Origin: Oceanospirillaceae bacterium
GTDB taxonomy: Bacteria > Pseudomonadota > Gammaproteobacteria > Pseudomonadales > Oceanobacteraceae
DNA: 42,515 bases
Assembly: GCA_002706025.1 (NCBI GenBank)
Contig: PAJK01000083.1
Span: 11,409 to 53,923, forward strand
Direction of reading: 5' to 3'
Both the position numbers and the translations under genes were made by a program. The notes below the pieces were generated by a model. It was not told the DNA's origin and did no database searches. It saw only the letters and a program-made list of their open reading frames with translations. Numbering within the stretch: position 1 is the stretch's first letter; every line of letters starts with the position of its first letter. This document shows, piece by piece, positions 1 to 9,369 of this stretch.

Positions 1-1263
1 GCAGCGCTCTATCGCTCCAACCCTGACTTGATGAATGTGGTCGCCGGCGCGCTGCTGTCATTGCAAAGTGACGGTTTGGCGGCCGATGAGCGCAGCCAGA
101 TTGAACAGATTTTTACTGCGGTGGCGATGGGGCTGGTGGATGCGGACACGCTGTCGGCATTGCTGGGCGTAAGCGTCAGTGATGAGGATTTTGCCGTGCT
201 GCAGCAGGCGGTACAGCCAATGATGGTGGCCGGTGCGCTGGATGAAGTTACCTGCGGTGATGGCGATATCGACATTTATGAACAGCGGGCTGACTTCGAA
301 TTGCAGGATACCATTCGCTGGAATGATTCACTGCGCACGGTTCAGGGGTTGGGTTATCGCCAGGATCAGGCGCACTCGGATACGTACCTTGGTGGTGGGG
401 TGCGTATTGATCAGTGGCTGGCCTTTATCAATGCTGAGTACCGGATGAATACGTCGGTACTGATTTCTGCTGCGGGCATGCTGGAATATGACGGTGAGCG
501 GTCGGCGCGTTTTTCGCCGAAGCTCGGCATGAATTATCTGTTTGGTGCGCAGCAGAGTGTGCGTCTGCAGGTATCCCAGAGCAAACGCAGTCCGGATCTG
601 GCGGAACGTCACGTCGACACCTCGGCCTCGCTGCGCCGTATGAGCGACAATTATCTGGGGCTTGAAAGTGGCGCCCTGTTCTACAATACCTCCGCTGATG
701 CGTGGCGCGATGATCTGAAAGACGAAAAACTGTTTGCCTGGGAGTTGGGCTACTACGGTTATTTCCACCCGTCATCCGTACAGGTGAACCTGAAGTATTT
801 CGAAGAGCGCATGGATGATCTCATCAGTACCCAGATTACCCTGAACAGCACGTATCTCGGTAACGAAGGCAGTATGAATCTGCGCGGTGTCGAAGGTCAG
901 ATCAGCTGGCAGCCGGTATTCGGCCAGAGTCTGGTGCTCAGTGGCCTGCTGCAGGACCGGGAGGCGGACCGTAACAGTGAGCTGATTCTTGGCACCGAGC
1001 AGGCTTGGCGACTGATGTGGACGCGCAAAGCCGCGGTCTGGGAGCAATCCTTCGGTGTTATTTACGATTACAGTGCCCGCAATGACGCGGGTGGCAGCCG
1101 TAAAGGCGGCTATCAGCAGAAAAAACTGGTCTGGCGTCTGGGGGCTGACACTCAACTGGGTCAGTGGTACTGGGCGGGTACGTATGATGGCCTGTACGAT
1201 CAGGTGTTGTATGACAATACACCGAGATGGCACAACCGGATCGGTTGGGCGATGGATTGGTAG
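1..1263 (+). CDS. TonB-dependent receptor, C-terminal part (5' end outside window)
   Basis: The reading frame is open from base 1, so this is the last 420 residues of a longer protein. From about residue 110 on it has the look of an outer-membrane beta-barrel: alternating aromatic and polar residues, strand-turn patterns such as SPKLGMNYLF followed by a long strand ending in SPDLAER, a MNLRGVEGQ segment and a terminal tryptophan (IGWAMDW), all usual in TonB-dependent receptors. Residues about 10-90 are different: a mostly helical, leucine- and alanine-rich stretch ending in an acidic GDGDIDIYE segment, which I read as an extra domain lying between plug and barrel or inside the barrel. Such receptors import siderophores, cobalamin or other large ligands across the outer membrane using TonB energy. 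The substrate cannot be told from this part. The family call is fairly sure; no symbol is justified. Confidence 0.72.
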   Translation, partial: AALYRSNPDLMNVVAGALLSLQSDGLAADERSQIEQIFTAVAMGLVDADTLSALLGVSVSDEDFAVLQQAVQPMMVAGALDEVTCGDGDIDIYEQRADFELQDTIRWNDSLRTVQGLGYRQDQAHSDTYLGGGVRIDQWLAFINAEYRMNTSVLISAAGMLEYDGERSARFSPKLGMNYLFGAQQSVRLQVSQSKRSPDLAERHVDTSASLRRMSDNYLGLESGALFYNTSADAWRDDLKDEKLFAWELGYYGYFHPSSVQVNLKYFEERMDDLISTQITLNSTYLGNEGSMNLRGVEGQISWQPVFGQSLVLSGLLQDREADRNSELILGTEQAWRLMWTRKAAVWEQSFGVIYDYSARNDAGGSRKGGYQQKKLVWRLGADTQLGQWYWAGTYDGLYDQVLYDNTPRWHNRIGWAMDW

Positions 1264-1279
1264 CGCTCTGCCGGGCCGT

Positions 1280-1330
1280 GGTGCGGGGTAGGCTATGGTG
1301 CGGGGCAGGCAATGGTGCCGGGTAGGGAAA
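1280..1330. repeat. Three imperfect 17-bp tandem repeats
   Basis: Copies lie at 1280-1296, 1297-1313 and 1314-1330. Each begins GGTGCGGGG or a one-base variant and continues with a TAGG or CAGG core. Copy 2 differs from copy 1 at two positions; copy 3 is more diverged. The array sits between the receptor stop codon and the terminator shared with serA. Function unknown; it may be simple slippage expansion. Confidence 0.75.
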
Positions 1331-1357
1331 GGGAATATTGGTCTCTGACCCGCAGGC

Positions 1358-1388
1358 AAAAAAACGGCAGCCTGAGCTGCCGTTTTTA
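1358..1388. terminator. Bidirectional intrinsic terminator between receptor gene and serA
   Basis: An A-run is followed by the stem CGGCAGC, loop CTGA, stem GCTGCCG and a run of five T. Because the A-run and T-run flank a symmetrical stem, it can act in both directions, ending the receptor transcript from the left and the serA transcript from the right. It lies 20 bases beyond the serA stop codon. Confidence 0.85.
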
Positions 1389-1407
1389 TTGGTCTGAAGC
1401 AGAAGAA

Positions 1408-2637
1408 TCAGAACAGTACGCGGGCACGGATAGTGCCCTGTACTTCTTTGATTTTTTCCAGCGCCAGATCGGATGCATCTTTGGATACATCGATGACTAC
1501 GTAACCCACGTCTTCAACGGTCTGCAGGTACTGACCAGAAATGTTGATGTGGTTTTCAGCAAAGATCTGGTTGATCGCGTTCATAACACCCGGCACGTTT
1601 TTGTGGATGTGCAGGATACGGTGAACGTTGTGGTTGGTTGGCAGTGCCACTTCAGGGAAGTTAACGGAAGACGTGGTGGTACCGTTGTCGCTGTACTGAG
1701 ACAGCTTCTCGCCCACTTCTTTACCGATGTTTTCCTGAGCTTCCAGCGTAGAACCGCCCACGTGTGGGGTCAGAATCACGTTGTCGAACTCGCGCAGTGG
1801 TGAAATAAATTCATCATCGTTGGAGCGTGGTTCGGTCGGGAATACGTCAACGGCGGCACCCAGCAGTTTTTTGCTGCGGATGGCGTCGGCCAGTGCATCG
1901 ATATCCACGACTGTGCCGCGTGAAGCGTTCAGCATGATGGAGCCTTCTTTCATCTGAGCAAACTGCTCAGCACCCATCATCCACTTGGTGGCAGCGGTTT
2001 CAGGAACGTGCAGAGTCACAACATCGGCCTTGTTCAGCAGTTCTTTCAGTGAGCCAACCTGATGGGCATTCCCCAGTGGCAGTTTGGTAACCACGTCGTA
2101 GAACATCACTTCCATACCCATGCTTTCTGCCATAACAGACAGCTGAGTACCAATGGAGCCGTAACCAACGATACCCAGCTTTTTACCGCGGATTTCGAAG
2201 GAGTTATTGGCAGACTTCTGCCAGCCACCACGGTGACATACGGCATTCTTCTCAGGAATGCCGCGCATCAGCATGATGATTTCTGCCAGCGTCAGTTCTG
2301 CAACTGAACGGGTGTTGGAGTATGGTGCGTTGAATACCGCGATACCGCGTTTGGTCGCCGCTTTCAGATCCACCTGGTTGGTGCCGATGCAGAAGCAGCC
2401 GACGGCGATCAGTTTTTCTGCCGCGGCGAAGATTTCTTCTGTCAGGTGGGTACGGGAACGGATACCGATAAAGTGCGCGTCTTTGATGCGTTCTTTCAGT
2501 TCATCGTCCGGCAGGGAAGTCTTGAGGTATTCGATGTTGGTGTAGCCGGCTTCATGCAGGGTATCCAGAGCGGATTGATGCACGCCTTCCAATAACAGGA
2601 ATTTAATCTTGCTTTTATCAAGAGAGGTGTTAGCCAT
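1408..2637 (-). CDS. serA: D-3-phosphoglycerate dehydrogenase
   Basis: This cytosolic enzyme performs the first step of serine synthesis, oxidising 3-phosphoglycerate to 3-phosphohydroxypyruvate with NAD+. It is 409 residues, almost the same as the 410-residue E. coli protein. Visible features are the NAD-binding GxGxxG motif (G158, G160, G163), catalytic R240 in NASRGTVVD, E269 in FPTEP and H292 in TPHVGGST. The C-terminal ACT domain carries HIHKNVPG (about 343-350), the region that binds the feedback inhibitor serine in E. coli, so serine inhibition is expected. It is transcribed alone, divergently from an FAD-linked 2-hydroxyacid dehydrogenase gene. Some SerA enzymes also reduce 2-oxoglutarate to D-2-hydroxyglutarate, which would explain that neighbour. 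Identification is firm. Confidence 0.97.
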   Translation of the reverse strand: MANTSLDKSKIKFLLLEGVHQSALDTLHEAGYTNIEYLKTSLPDDELKERIKDAHFIGIRSRTHLTEEIFAAAEKLIAVGCFCIGTNQVDLKAATKRGIAVFNAPYSNTRSVAELTLAEIIMLMRGIPEKNAVCHRGGWQKSANNSFEIRGKKLGIVGYGSIGTQLSVMAESMGMEVMFYDVVTKLPLGNAHQVGSLKELLNKADVVTLHVPETAATKWMMGAEQFAQMKEGSIMLNASRGTVVDIDALADAIRSKKLLGAAVDVFPTEPRSNDDEFISPLREFDNVILTPHVGGSTLEAQENIGKEVGEKLSQYSDNGTTTSSVNFPEVALPTNHNVHRILHIHKNVPGVMNAINQIFAENHINISGQYLQTVEDVGYVVIDVSKDASDLALEKIKEVQGTIRARVLF

Positions 2638-2765
2638 GATTGTGCCTTTATATGCGTAGAGCAGTTATTTACTGGGGGTTGTGATATTCCGGCAGAAAAA
2701 CGAAGCTTGCGGCGGCGTCTGATGAAGGACTGCGCGGCGCGATGAGGCGGCCGGTGGATCACTGG

Positions 2766-2782
2766 GGAGTGAAAATCACTCC
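2766..2782 (-). other. Hairpin in the probable serA leader
   Basis: GGAGTGA and TCACTCC form a perfect 7-bp stem around an AAA loop (TTT on the serA strand). It lies about 130 bases upstream of the serA start. It could be a leader structure or a protein-binding inverted repeat; there is no T-run, so it is not a normal terminator. Confidence 0.4.
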
Positions 2783-2796
2783 GAAAAACAAGGCGC

Positions 2797-2810
2797 GTAT
2801 GCTAGCATAC
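2797..2810. promoter_or_regulatory. Perfect 14-bp palindrome, candidate operator
   Basis: GTATGCTAGCATAC is its own reverse complement over all 14 bases. It sits near the middle of the divergent serA/dehydrogenase spacer, a typical position for a regulator acting on both genes. Which protein binds, if any, is unknown. Confidence 0.45.
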
Positions 2811-2900
2811 CCGGCCTGTTAACGTGAGCCTCAAACTCTGTTTTCATCACGAAGAATACTCAATTTGAGGTGAATACCTTTCATCCTGGCGGAATCCTCC

Positions 2901-4304
2901 ATGACTGCTCTGACTCAAGACGCCCTTGTTGAGCGTTTATCAGCCATTGTTGGCAGCGACAAAGTGCGCACCGACGACGATTCTCTGCAGACCTTTGGTA
3001 AAGATTGGACCAAAATCTACGAGCCAAAGCCTGCGGCGATTGTCTTTCCAAAAACCACCGAGCAGGTACGTGATATCGTCCTGCTGGCGAACGAATATCA
3101 GCTGGGACTGGTGCCATCCGGCGGCCGTACCGGTCTGAGTGCCGGTGCGGTGGCGGCGAATGGCGAAATCGTGGTGGCCTTCGACTACATGAATCAGATC
3201 TCGGAGTTTAACGCTGTAGACCGCACCGTTAAGTGTGGTGCGGGTGTTATTACCGAGCAGCTGCAGAACTACGCTGAGGATCAGGGGCTGTTCTATCCGG
3301 TGGATTTTGCTTCCGCTGGCTCCAGCCAGATCGGCGGTAACATCGGTACCAATGCCGGTGGTATTAAGGTGATCCGCTGGGGCATGACCCGTGACTGGGT
3401 CGCCGGCCTGACCGTGGTGACCGGTAAGGGCGATATTCTGCGTCTGAACAAAGATCTGCTGAAAAACAACACCGGCTACGATATGCGCCAGTTGTTTATC
3501 GGCGGTGAAGGAACGCTGGGGTTTGTGACGGAGGCAACCATGCGCCTGACCCGTCCGCCGAAGAACCTGACAGTGCTGGTGCTGGGTATTCCGGAGCTGG
3601 ATCATGTGATGGATGTATTGAATCAGTTCCAGAGCCAGATGGATCTGACCGCGTTTGAATTCTTCTCTGATAAAGCCATGCAGAAAGTGCTGGCCCGCGG
3701 TGACGTTCCGGCGCCGTTTGAATCCAGTACGGATTTGTATGCCCTGATCGAGTTTGAAGCCATCACTGACGCCGATATGGATCAGGCTATGACGGTATTC
3801 GAGCAGTGCCTGGAAAATGGCTGGGTCATGGATGGTGTGATCAGTCAGAGTGAAACTCAGGCAGCCAATCTGTGGCGTCTGCGCGAGGATATCTCCGAGA
3901 CCATCTCAGAATGGACGCCATATAAGAACGACATTTCCGTTGTGGTTTCCAAGGTGCCGCCGTTCCTGCGTGATATCGATGAGATTGTGACCCGTGAATA
4001 CCCGGATTTTGAAATCATCTGGTTCGGCCATATTGGCGACGGTAACCTGCACCTGAATATCCTCAAGCCGGACGATCTGGCGAAAGAAGACTTCTTCGCC
4101 CGCTGTGGCAATGTATCTAAGTGGGTATTTGAAATCGTTGAGAAATACGACGGTTCTGTCTCGGCAGAGCACGGTGTCGGTATGACCAAGAAGCCTTATC
4201 TGGAATACACCCGCTCAACAGAAGAGCTGGCCTATATGAAAGCAGTAAAAGCGGTATTCGATCCGAATAACGTTATGAACCCGGGCAAGCTGGTCGATCT
4301 GTAA
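2901..4304 (+). CDS. FAD-linked oxidoreductase, probably D-2-hydroxyglutarate dehydrogenase
   Basis: A 467-residue member of the family containing D-2-hydroxyglutarate dehydrogenase, glycolate oxidase GlcD and D-lactate dehydrogenases. The N-terminal half is a PCMH-type FAD-binding domain: PSGGRTGLSAG near residue 75, then IGGNIGTNAGG and a GGEGTLGFVTEA segment. The C-terminal half has the metal-site motif with H377 and H384 (GHIGDGNLH) and E423-H424 (SAEHGVG), as in the D-2-hydroxyglutarate branch. It would oxidise a D-2-hydroxyacid to the 2-oxoacid, passing electrons to a flavoprotein or quinone. In Pseudomonas stutzeri a SerA/D-2-hydroxyglutarate dehydrogenase pair is known to work together, the second enzyme removing the D-2-hydroxyglutarate made by the first; the divergent serA here fits that. 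D-lactate or another D-hydroxyacid as substrate is not excluded. Confidence 0.82.
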   Translation: MTALTQDALVERLSAIVGSDKVRTDDDSLQTFGKDWTKIYEPKPAAIVFPKTTEQVRDIVLLANEYQLGLVPSGGRTGLSAGAVAANGEIVVAFDYMNQISEFNAVDRTVKCGAGVITEQLQNYAEDQGLFYPVDFASAGSSQIGGNIGTNAGGIKVIRWGMTRDWVAGLTVVTGKGDILRLNKDLLKNNTGYDMRQLFIGGEGTLGFVTEATMRLTRPPKNLTVLVLGIPELDHVMDVLNQFQSQMDLTAFEFFSDKAMQKVLARGDVPAPFESSTDLYALIEFEAITDADMDQAMTVFEQCLENGWVMDGVISQSETQAANLWRLREDISETISEWTPYKNDISVVVSKVPPFLRDIDEIVTREYPDFEIIWFGHIGDGNLHLNILKPDDLAKEDFFARCGNVSKWVFEIVEKYDGSVSAEHGVGMTKKPYLEYTRSTEELAYMKAVKAVFDPNNVMNPGKLVDL

Positions 4305-4332
4305 ACGATCATTCTGGCTTATCTGCAATCAT

Positions 4333-4360
4333 AAAAAACCCCGCTGCTGCGGGGTTTTTT
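4333..4360 (+). terminator. Intrinsic terminator after the dehydrogenase gene (probably bidirectional)
   Basis: AAAAAACCCCGC, a short TGCT-type loop and GCGGGGTTTTTT make a strong GC stem flanked by A- and T-runs. It separates two convergent genes and lies 37 bases before the mrcA stop codon, so it can serve both. Confidence 0.88.
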
Positions 4361-4397
4361 ATGTCGGCTGCAGGCCTTTTCGAGCTGCTGATGCGGA

Positions 4398-6935
4398 TCA
4401 GAACAGCTGCTCGGGGATCACTTCCTGCTGGCCGTCATGGTCGCTGTCGGTTTCCGCTGACGCCGGTTTCACCATTTCCTTCGGTACGTTTTCTTCACGG
4501 AAATACTCAAACATCGCATTTTCCTGGCCTGGTGCTGCCAGCAGTCCGGTGGCAGGATCGATACGGGCACTGACAATGCCTTCCGGTTGTTCGAACGGAT
4601 GTTCAGGCACGCCCTGCAGGGCGGTTTCCATGTAGTCGACCCAGATCGGCAGCGCGGTGTTGGAGCCGTAGGCCCAGCGTCCGAGGGTGACTGGCTGATC
4701 GAAGCCTACCCAGACGGTGGTGACCAGATCCGGACTGAAACCGGAGAACCAGGCGTCCTTCTGATCGTTGGTGGTACCGGTTTTACCCGCGATGTCGGCG
4801 CGTTTCAGTGCCAGTGCGCGTTTGCCGGTGCCCAGACGCACGACATCGCGCAGCATACTGACCATCAGGTAATTGACCCGGGCATCCATCACCCGTGGAG
4901 CAATATTGAGCGCCGGTTCCTGATCGGTCAGGGATTCCGCCGTGGCGACGCCGTCAAGGGTAGCGATATCTGCCTGCTGGCTGTTCGTGTTTTCCTCTTC
5001 AGTTTGCTGTTGTTCGCAGTCTTTGCAGACAACCGCCGGGTCGGCTGAGAACAGGACATTGCCCTCGTCATCCTCGATGCGACTGATCAGATATGGCTGA
5101 ACCGAATAACCGCCATTGGCCAGAACCGAGTAGCCGGTGGCCAGCTCCATCGGCGTGACAGCGGATGCGCCCAGCGCCAGTGACAGATCCGGGTTCAGCT
5201 TTTCACGTGGAAAGCCGAACGGCGTGATGAAGTTGACAGCTTTGCGTGGGCCAACCTGTTTCAGAATACGGATCGACACCAGGTTCTGAGATTTGTACAG
5301 CGCCTGACGCAGACGGGTAGGGCCATAGAATTTGCCGCTGTGGTTTTCCGGACGCCAGGTGTTTTCCAGGCTCTTATCTTCAAATACCACTGGCGCATCA
5401 TTGATGATGCTGGCCGGGGTGTAGCCATTGGCCAGGGCGGAACTGTAGATAAACGGCTTGAAGGACGATCCCGGCTGACGATCTGCCTGAATGACCCGGT
5501 TGAATTTCGTGCTGCCGTAGGAGAAGCCGCCGACCAGTGCCTGAATGCCACCGTCTTTCGGATTAAGGGACACCAGCGCGCCCTCGACTTCCGGCAGCTG
5601 GGCCAGTAATGGGCCATTGCCTGTGTCTTCGATCCAGATTTCGTCGCCGGCACTGACTACTTCATCCGGTTTGCTCACCGGGTTGCCAATGATGTTTACG
5701 TCAACGTAAGGCTTGGCCCATTCCATGGCGCTGAATGGCAGCCAGCGTTCGTCGCTGCCATCGTAGTACCAGATACCATTTTCAGCGACGCGGCTGACAA
5801 TGGCCGGGCTGATGATGCCGCGTGAGTCGAGATTGCGCAGATGCTCATCCCAGAGATCGAGGCTTTCCGGCCAGTCGATATCAAAGGACGGATTGGCCTT
5901 GCCGAGCCATTCTTTCAATGCAGGGTCGTCTGCGACCGTCAGCATGGATATACCAACAACCGGTTTGGGTTTGCGGTAACCATGAGCGCGGTCATAAGTG
6001 AGAAGTCCGCTTTGCAGAGCTCTGTTTGCTGCCTGTTGGCGCTTACCGTCCACTGTTGTGTAAACGTTATAGCCGGCGGTGTAGGCATCTTCACCGAAGC
6101 GCTCAACGATGTCGCGGCGCACCATTTCGGCTATATAAGGTGCTTCCACTTCGGAAATAGGGCCGTGGTAGCGCGCTGTTACCGGTGATCTGGCCGCTTT
6201 GTCGAATTCTTCTTCACTGATCTTATCCAGTGTGCGCATACGGGCGAGTACATAGTTACGACGATCAATCGCTCTGCGCGGGTTATTGATCGGGTTGGCC
6301 GCCGATGGAGCCTGTGGCAGACCGGCGATCATGGCCAGCTGCGCCAGATCAAGATCTTTTATGGACTTTCCGTAATACACTTGCGCCGCCGCTTCGATAC
6401 CGTAAGCGCGTTTGCCCAGATAGATTTTGTTGATGTAGAGCTCGAGGATCTCTTCTTTGCTCAGATCGCGTTCGATCTTGAGGGCCAGCAGGATCTCGGT
6501 GAATTTACGGGTGAAGGTCTTTTCCGAGGACAGGTAGTAGTTTTTCGCCACCTGCATGGTGATGGTACTGCCGCCGGATTTCTTGCGGCCGGTACGGATC
6601 AGTTCAAAGGCTGCCCGGGCCAGACCTTTGATATCGATGCCAAAGTGTTCAAAGAAGGAATCATCTTCCGATGCCAGCAGGGCATTAATGAACTGAGGCG
6701 GTGTTTCAGCGTATGTTATGGGCGTGCGGCGCTTTTCGCCGAACTCGCTGATGAGCTGGCCATCGGCGGTAAAAACACGCAGGGGAGTTTGCAGCTCGAC
6801 GTCTTTGAGTTCCTGTGTATCTGGCAGGGTTGGGGCCAGATACAGGTAGACAGCCAGGCTGACGATTCCGGTCCCGGCAATGATGGACATTCCCAGCCAG
6901 AAAATGAAGCGTAGTAGCAGGTGTGACTTAGTCAT
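4398..6935 (-). CDS. mrcA: Penicillin-binding protein 1A (bifunctional peptidoglycan glycosyltransferase/transpeptidase)
   Basis: A class A penicillin-binding protein that polymerises and cross-links peptidoglycan on the outer face of the inner membrane. One N-terminal membrane segment (FIFWLGMSIIAGTGIVSLAV) is followed by the glycosyltransferase domain with the catalytic EDDSFFEHFG motif (E90 from this start), a middle OB-like insert typical of PBP1A, and the transpeptidase domain with SSFK (S490), SQN (about 549) and KTGTT (718-722). A Cys-pair segment (VCKDC) followed by a Gln/Glu-rich linker precedes the last transpeptidase motif. I chose the start at 6935 (MTKSHLL), giving 845 residues; an upstream ATG at 6959 would add 8 residues and neither has a strong ribosome site. 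It is divergent from pilM, as in Pseudomonas. Confidence 0.95.
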   Translation of the reverse strand: MTKSHLLLRFIFWLGMSIIAGTGIVSLAVYLYLAPTLPDTQELKDVELQTPLRVFTADGQLISEFGEKRRTPITYAETPPQFINALLASEDDSFFEHFGIDIKGLARAAFELIRTGRKKSGGSTITMQVAKNYYLSSEKTFTRKFTEILLALKIERDLSKEEILELYINKIYLGKRAYGIEAAAQVYYGKSIKDLDLAQLAMIAGLPQAPSAANPINNPRRAIDRRNYVLARMRTLDKISEEEFDKAARSPVTARYHGPISEVEAPYIAEMVRRDIVERFGEDAYTAGYNVYTTVDGKRQQAANRALQSGLLTYDRAHGYRKPKPVVGISMLTVADDPALKEWLGKANPSFDIDWPESLDLWDEHLRNLDSRGIISPAIVSRVAENGIWYYDGSDERWLPFSAMEWAKPYVDVNIIGNPVSKPDEVVSAGDEIWIEDTGNGPLLAQLPEVEGALVSLNPKDGGIQALVGGFSYGSTKFNRVIQADRQPGSSFKPFIYSSALANGYTPASIINDAPVVFEDKSLENTWRPENHSGKFYGPTRLRQALYKSQNLVSIRILKQVGPRKAVNFITPFGFPREKLNPDLSLALGASAVTPMELATGYSVLANGGYSVQPYLISRIEDDEGNVLFSADPAVVCKDCEQQQTEEENTNSQQADIATLDGVATAESLTDQEPALNIAPRVMDARVNYLMVSMLRDVVRLGTGKRALALKRADIAGKTGTTNDQKDAWFSGFSPDLVTTVWVGFDQPVTLGRWAYGSNTALPIWVDYMETALQGVPEHPFEQPEGIVSARIDPATGLLAAPGQENAMFEYFREENVPKEMVKPASAETDSDHDGQQEVIPEQLF

Positions 6936-6986
6936 AAATAAAAATGTGAAATGCCTCATAAAGCCAGTAAATATGCGGGTTGCGGC

Positions 6987-6992
6987 ATTATA
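6987..6992 (-). promoter_or_regulatory. Perfect -10 box, probable mrcA promoter
   Basis: On the minus strand this reads TATAAT, 52 bases upstream of the chosen mrcA start. The best -35 at proper spacing (CTATTA, 7010-7015) is poor, so activity would depend on the -10 or on an activator. It lies back to back with the pilM promoter: its -35 region overlaps the pilM spacer. Confidence 0.4.
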
Positions 6993-7000
6993 AGGGTTTT

Positions 7001-7030
7001 TTGTTCTTTTAATAGGAATGTGCTTATAAT
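7001..7030 (+). promoter_or_regulatory. Sigma-70-type promoter for the pilMNOPQ operon
   Basis: TTGTTC (7001-7006) and a perfect TATAAT (7025-7030) are separated by 18 bases, 68 bases before the chosen pilM start. It is the only good promoter visible ahead of the five pil genes, and possibly also serves aroK and aroB, since gaps between these genes are at most a few bases. Confidence 0.6.
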
Positions 7031-7046
7031 GACTTTAACTATATAG

Positions 7047-8161
<1,115 letters not shown>

Positions 8162-8162
<1 letters not shown>

Positions 8163-8719
8163 TGGCTAAGATAAACCTGTTGCCGTGGCGGGAAGAGCGG
8201 CGCAAAGAAAGGCAGAATGAGTTTTACGGGGTCATTGTTTTTGTACTGTTGGTTGCCGGCGGTATTATTTTTGCCGTCAACAGTCAGATTGAATCCAGCA
8301 TCAGTAATCAAAAGGTGCGTAACGATTATCTGACAAGAGAAGGCAAGGTACTTGACACCAAGATTGATGAAATCCGGGAATTGAAAGATACCCGTCAAAA
8401 GCTGATTGAACGTATGAAGCTTATTCAGGATCTGCAGGGCAACCGTCCGGTTATCGTGCGGGTATTTGATGAAGTTGTGCGCGCCGTACCCGAAGACCTG
8501 TATCTGACAGATTTGTCGATCAAGGGTAATAGTGTGCAGATTAAGGGACGGGCGAGGTCTAATAACCGGGTGTCTGGATTTATGCGGAATTTTGATGCGT
8601 CAGATTGGTTTGCTGACCCTACGCTTATTCGGGTGCAGTCTATGGATGATGGATTTAACGTATTCGAGATATCGATGAAACGTGTTCAGCCGCGTGCTGA
8701 AGAAGCGGGAGAGGGTTGA
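8162..8719 (+). CDS. pilN: Type IV pilus assembly protein PilN
   Basis: A 185-residue bitopic inner-membrane protein. The N-terminus contains INLLPWRE, the conserved cytoplasmic segment that docks into PilM, then a charged stretch and one membrane helix (GVIVFVLLVAGGIIFAV, about residues 22-38). A periplasmic coiled coil and a ferredoxin-like domain follow, the part that pairs with PilO. An AGGAG site nine bases upstream (8148-8152) supports the ATG at 8162, which overlaps the pilM stop by one base, suggesting translational coupling. Confidence 0.93.
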
Positions 8720-8721
8720 TT

Positions 8722-9369
8722 ATGGCTGACTCCAAAAACTTCGATATCAAAGGCATGCTGGATAAGGCCAAAGAATTCAATGTTGAGGATATAAATAACA
8801 TTGACTGGGAGAACATGGGCTCTTGGCCTCTGCCAGGCAAAGTTGTTTTTTGCTCTTTATTGTTCGTTGCAGTGCTTGCCGGGGGCTACTTTGGATTGAT
8901 TGCCGATAGCCTCGAATCCCTTCAGCGCGAACAAAAAAAGGAAGTTACGCTTAAAAGCGACTTTGAAAACAAGGCCTTCAGAGTGGCTAACCTGGATGCT
9001 TATAAACAGCAGATGGTGGAAATGGAAGACAGCTTTGGCTCTCTGTTGAAGCAGCTTCCCCGGGATACTGAGGTGCCTGGTTTGATTGATGATATCAGTG
9101 CTGCAGCGTTGGGATCGGGTCTGACCCTGAAAGCTATTGACCCTCAGGCGATGGTTCAGACGGAGTTTTATAAAGAGCTGCCAATCAAAGTTCAGGTGTC
9201 TGGCGGGTATCATGAAATGGGTAGTTTTGTGTCTGCGGTAGCATCCCTTCCCCGGATCGTGACTTTGCACGACTTCAGTATTTCTGGTGCCGGCGAAGAT
9301 GGGAGTCTTGAGATGGAAATTACTGCCAAGACCTACCAATATAATCCGGATAAGGAGGACGTGAAATGA
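8722..9369 (+). CDS. pilO: Type IV pilus assembly protein PilO
   Basis: A 215-residue inner-membrane protein that forms heterodimers with PilN and carries the signal toward PilP and PilQ. It has an N-terminal cytoplasmic segment with repeated NIDWENMGSWP-like sequence, one membrane helix (VVFCSLLFVAVLAGGYFGLI, about 38-57), a periplasmic coiled coil (ESLQREQKKEVTL and following) and a C-terminal ferredoxin-like domain. I used ATG 8722, with GAGAGGG just upstream; the longer form from TTG 8716 adds only two residues. Its end overlaps the pilP start (ATGA). Confidence 0.92.
   Translation: MADSKNFDIKGMLDKAKEFNVEDINNIDWENMGSWPLPGKVVFCSLLFVAVLAGGYFGLIADSLESLQREQKKEVTLKSDFENKAFRVANLDAYKQQMVEMEDSFGSLLKQLPRDTEVPGLIDDISAAALGSGLTLKAIDPQAMVQTEFYKELPIKVQVSGGYHEMGSFVSAVASLPRIVTLHDFSISGAGEDGSLEMEITAKTYQYNPDKEDVK

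Larger units (their letters stand above)
2638..2900. promoter_or_regulatory. Shared divergent regulatory region of serA and the 2-hydroxyglutarate dehydrogenase gene
   Basis: This 263-base gap separates two divergent genes, so both promoters must lie here. It contains a perfect 14-bp palindrome, GTATGCTAGCATAC (2797-2810), whose TATGCT and TAGCAT parts could double as -10 elements on either strand. It also holds a 7-bp hairpin with a 3-base loop (2766-2782), which would lie in the serA leader, and a 7-bp inverted repeat CCTCAAA/TTTGAGG (2829-2835 and 2864-2870). The palindrome is a reasonable candidate operator. No clear -35 box with correct spacing was found for either direction. Confidence 0.5.

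Noticed and set aside
1312-1803. 163-codon plus-strand open frame ending inside the serA 3' region
   Set aside because: It lies largely antisense to the well-supported serA gene, crosses the terminator and has no recognisable protein features.
5018-5050. VCKDC cysteine pair in PBP1A as a novel metal site
   Set aside because: I believe similar Cys pairs occur near this linker in other gammaproteobacterial PBP1A proteins, so it is noted in the gene entry but not raised as a finding.
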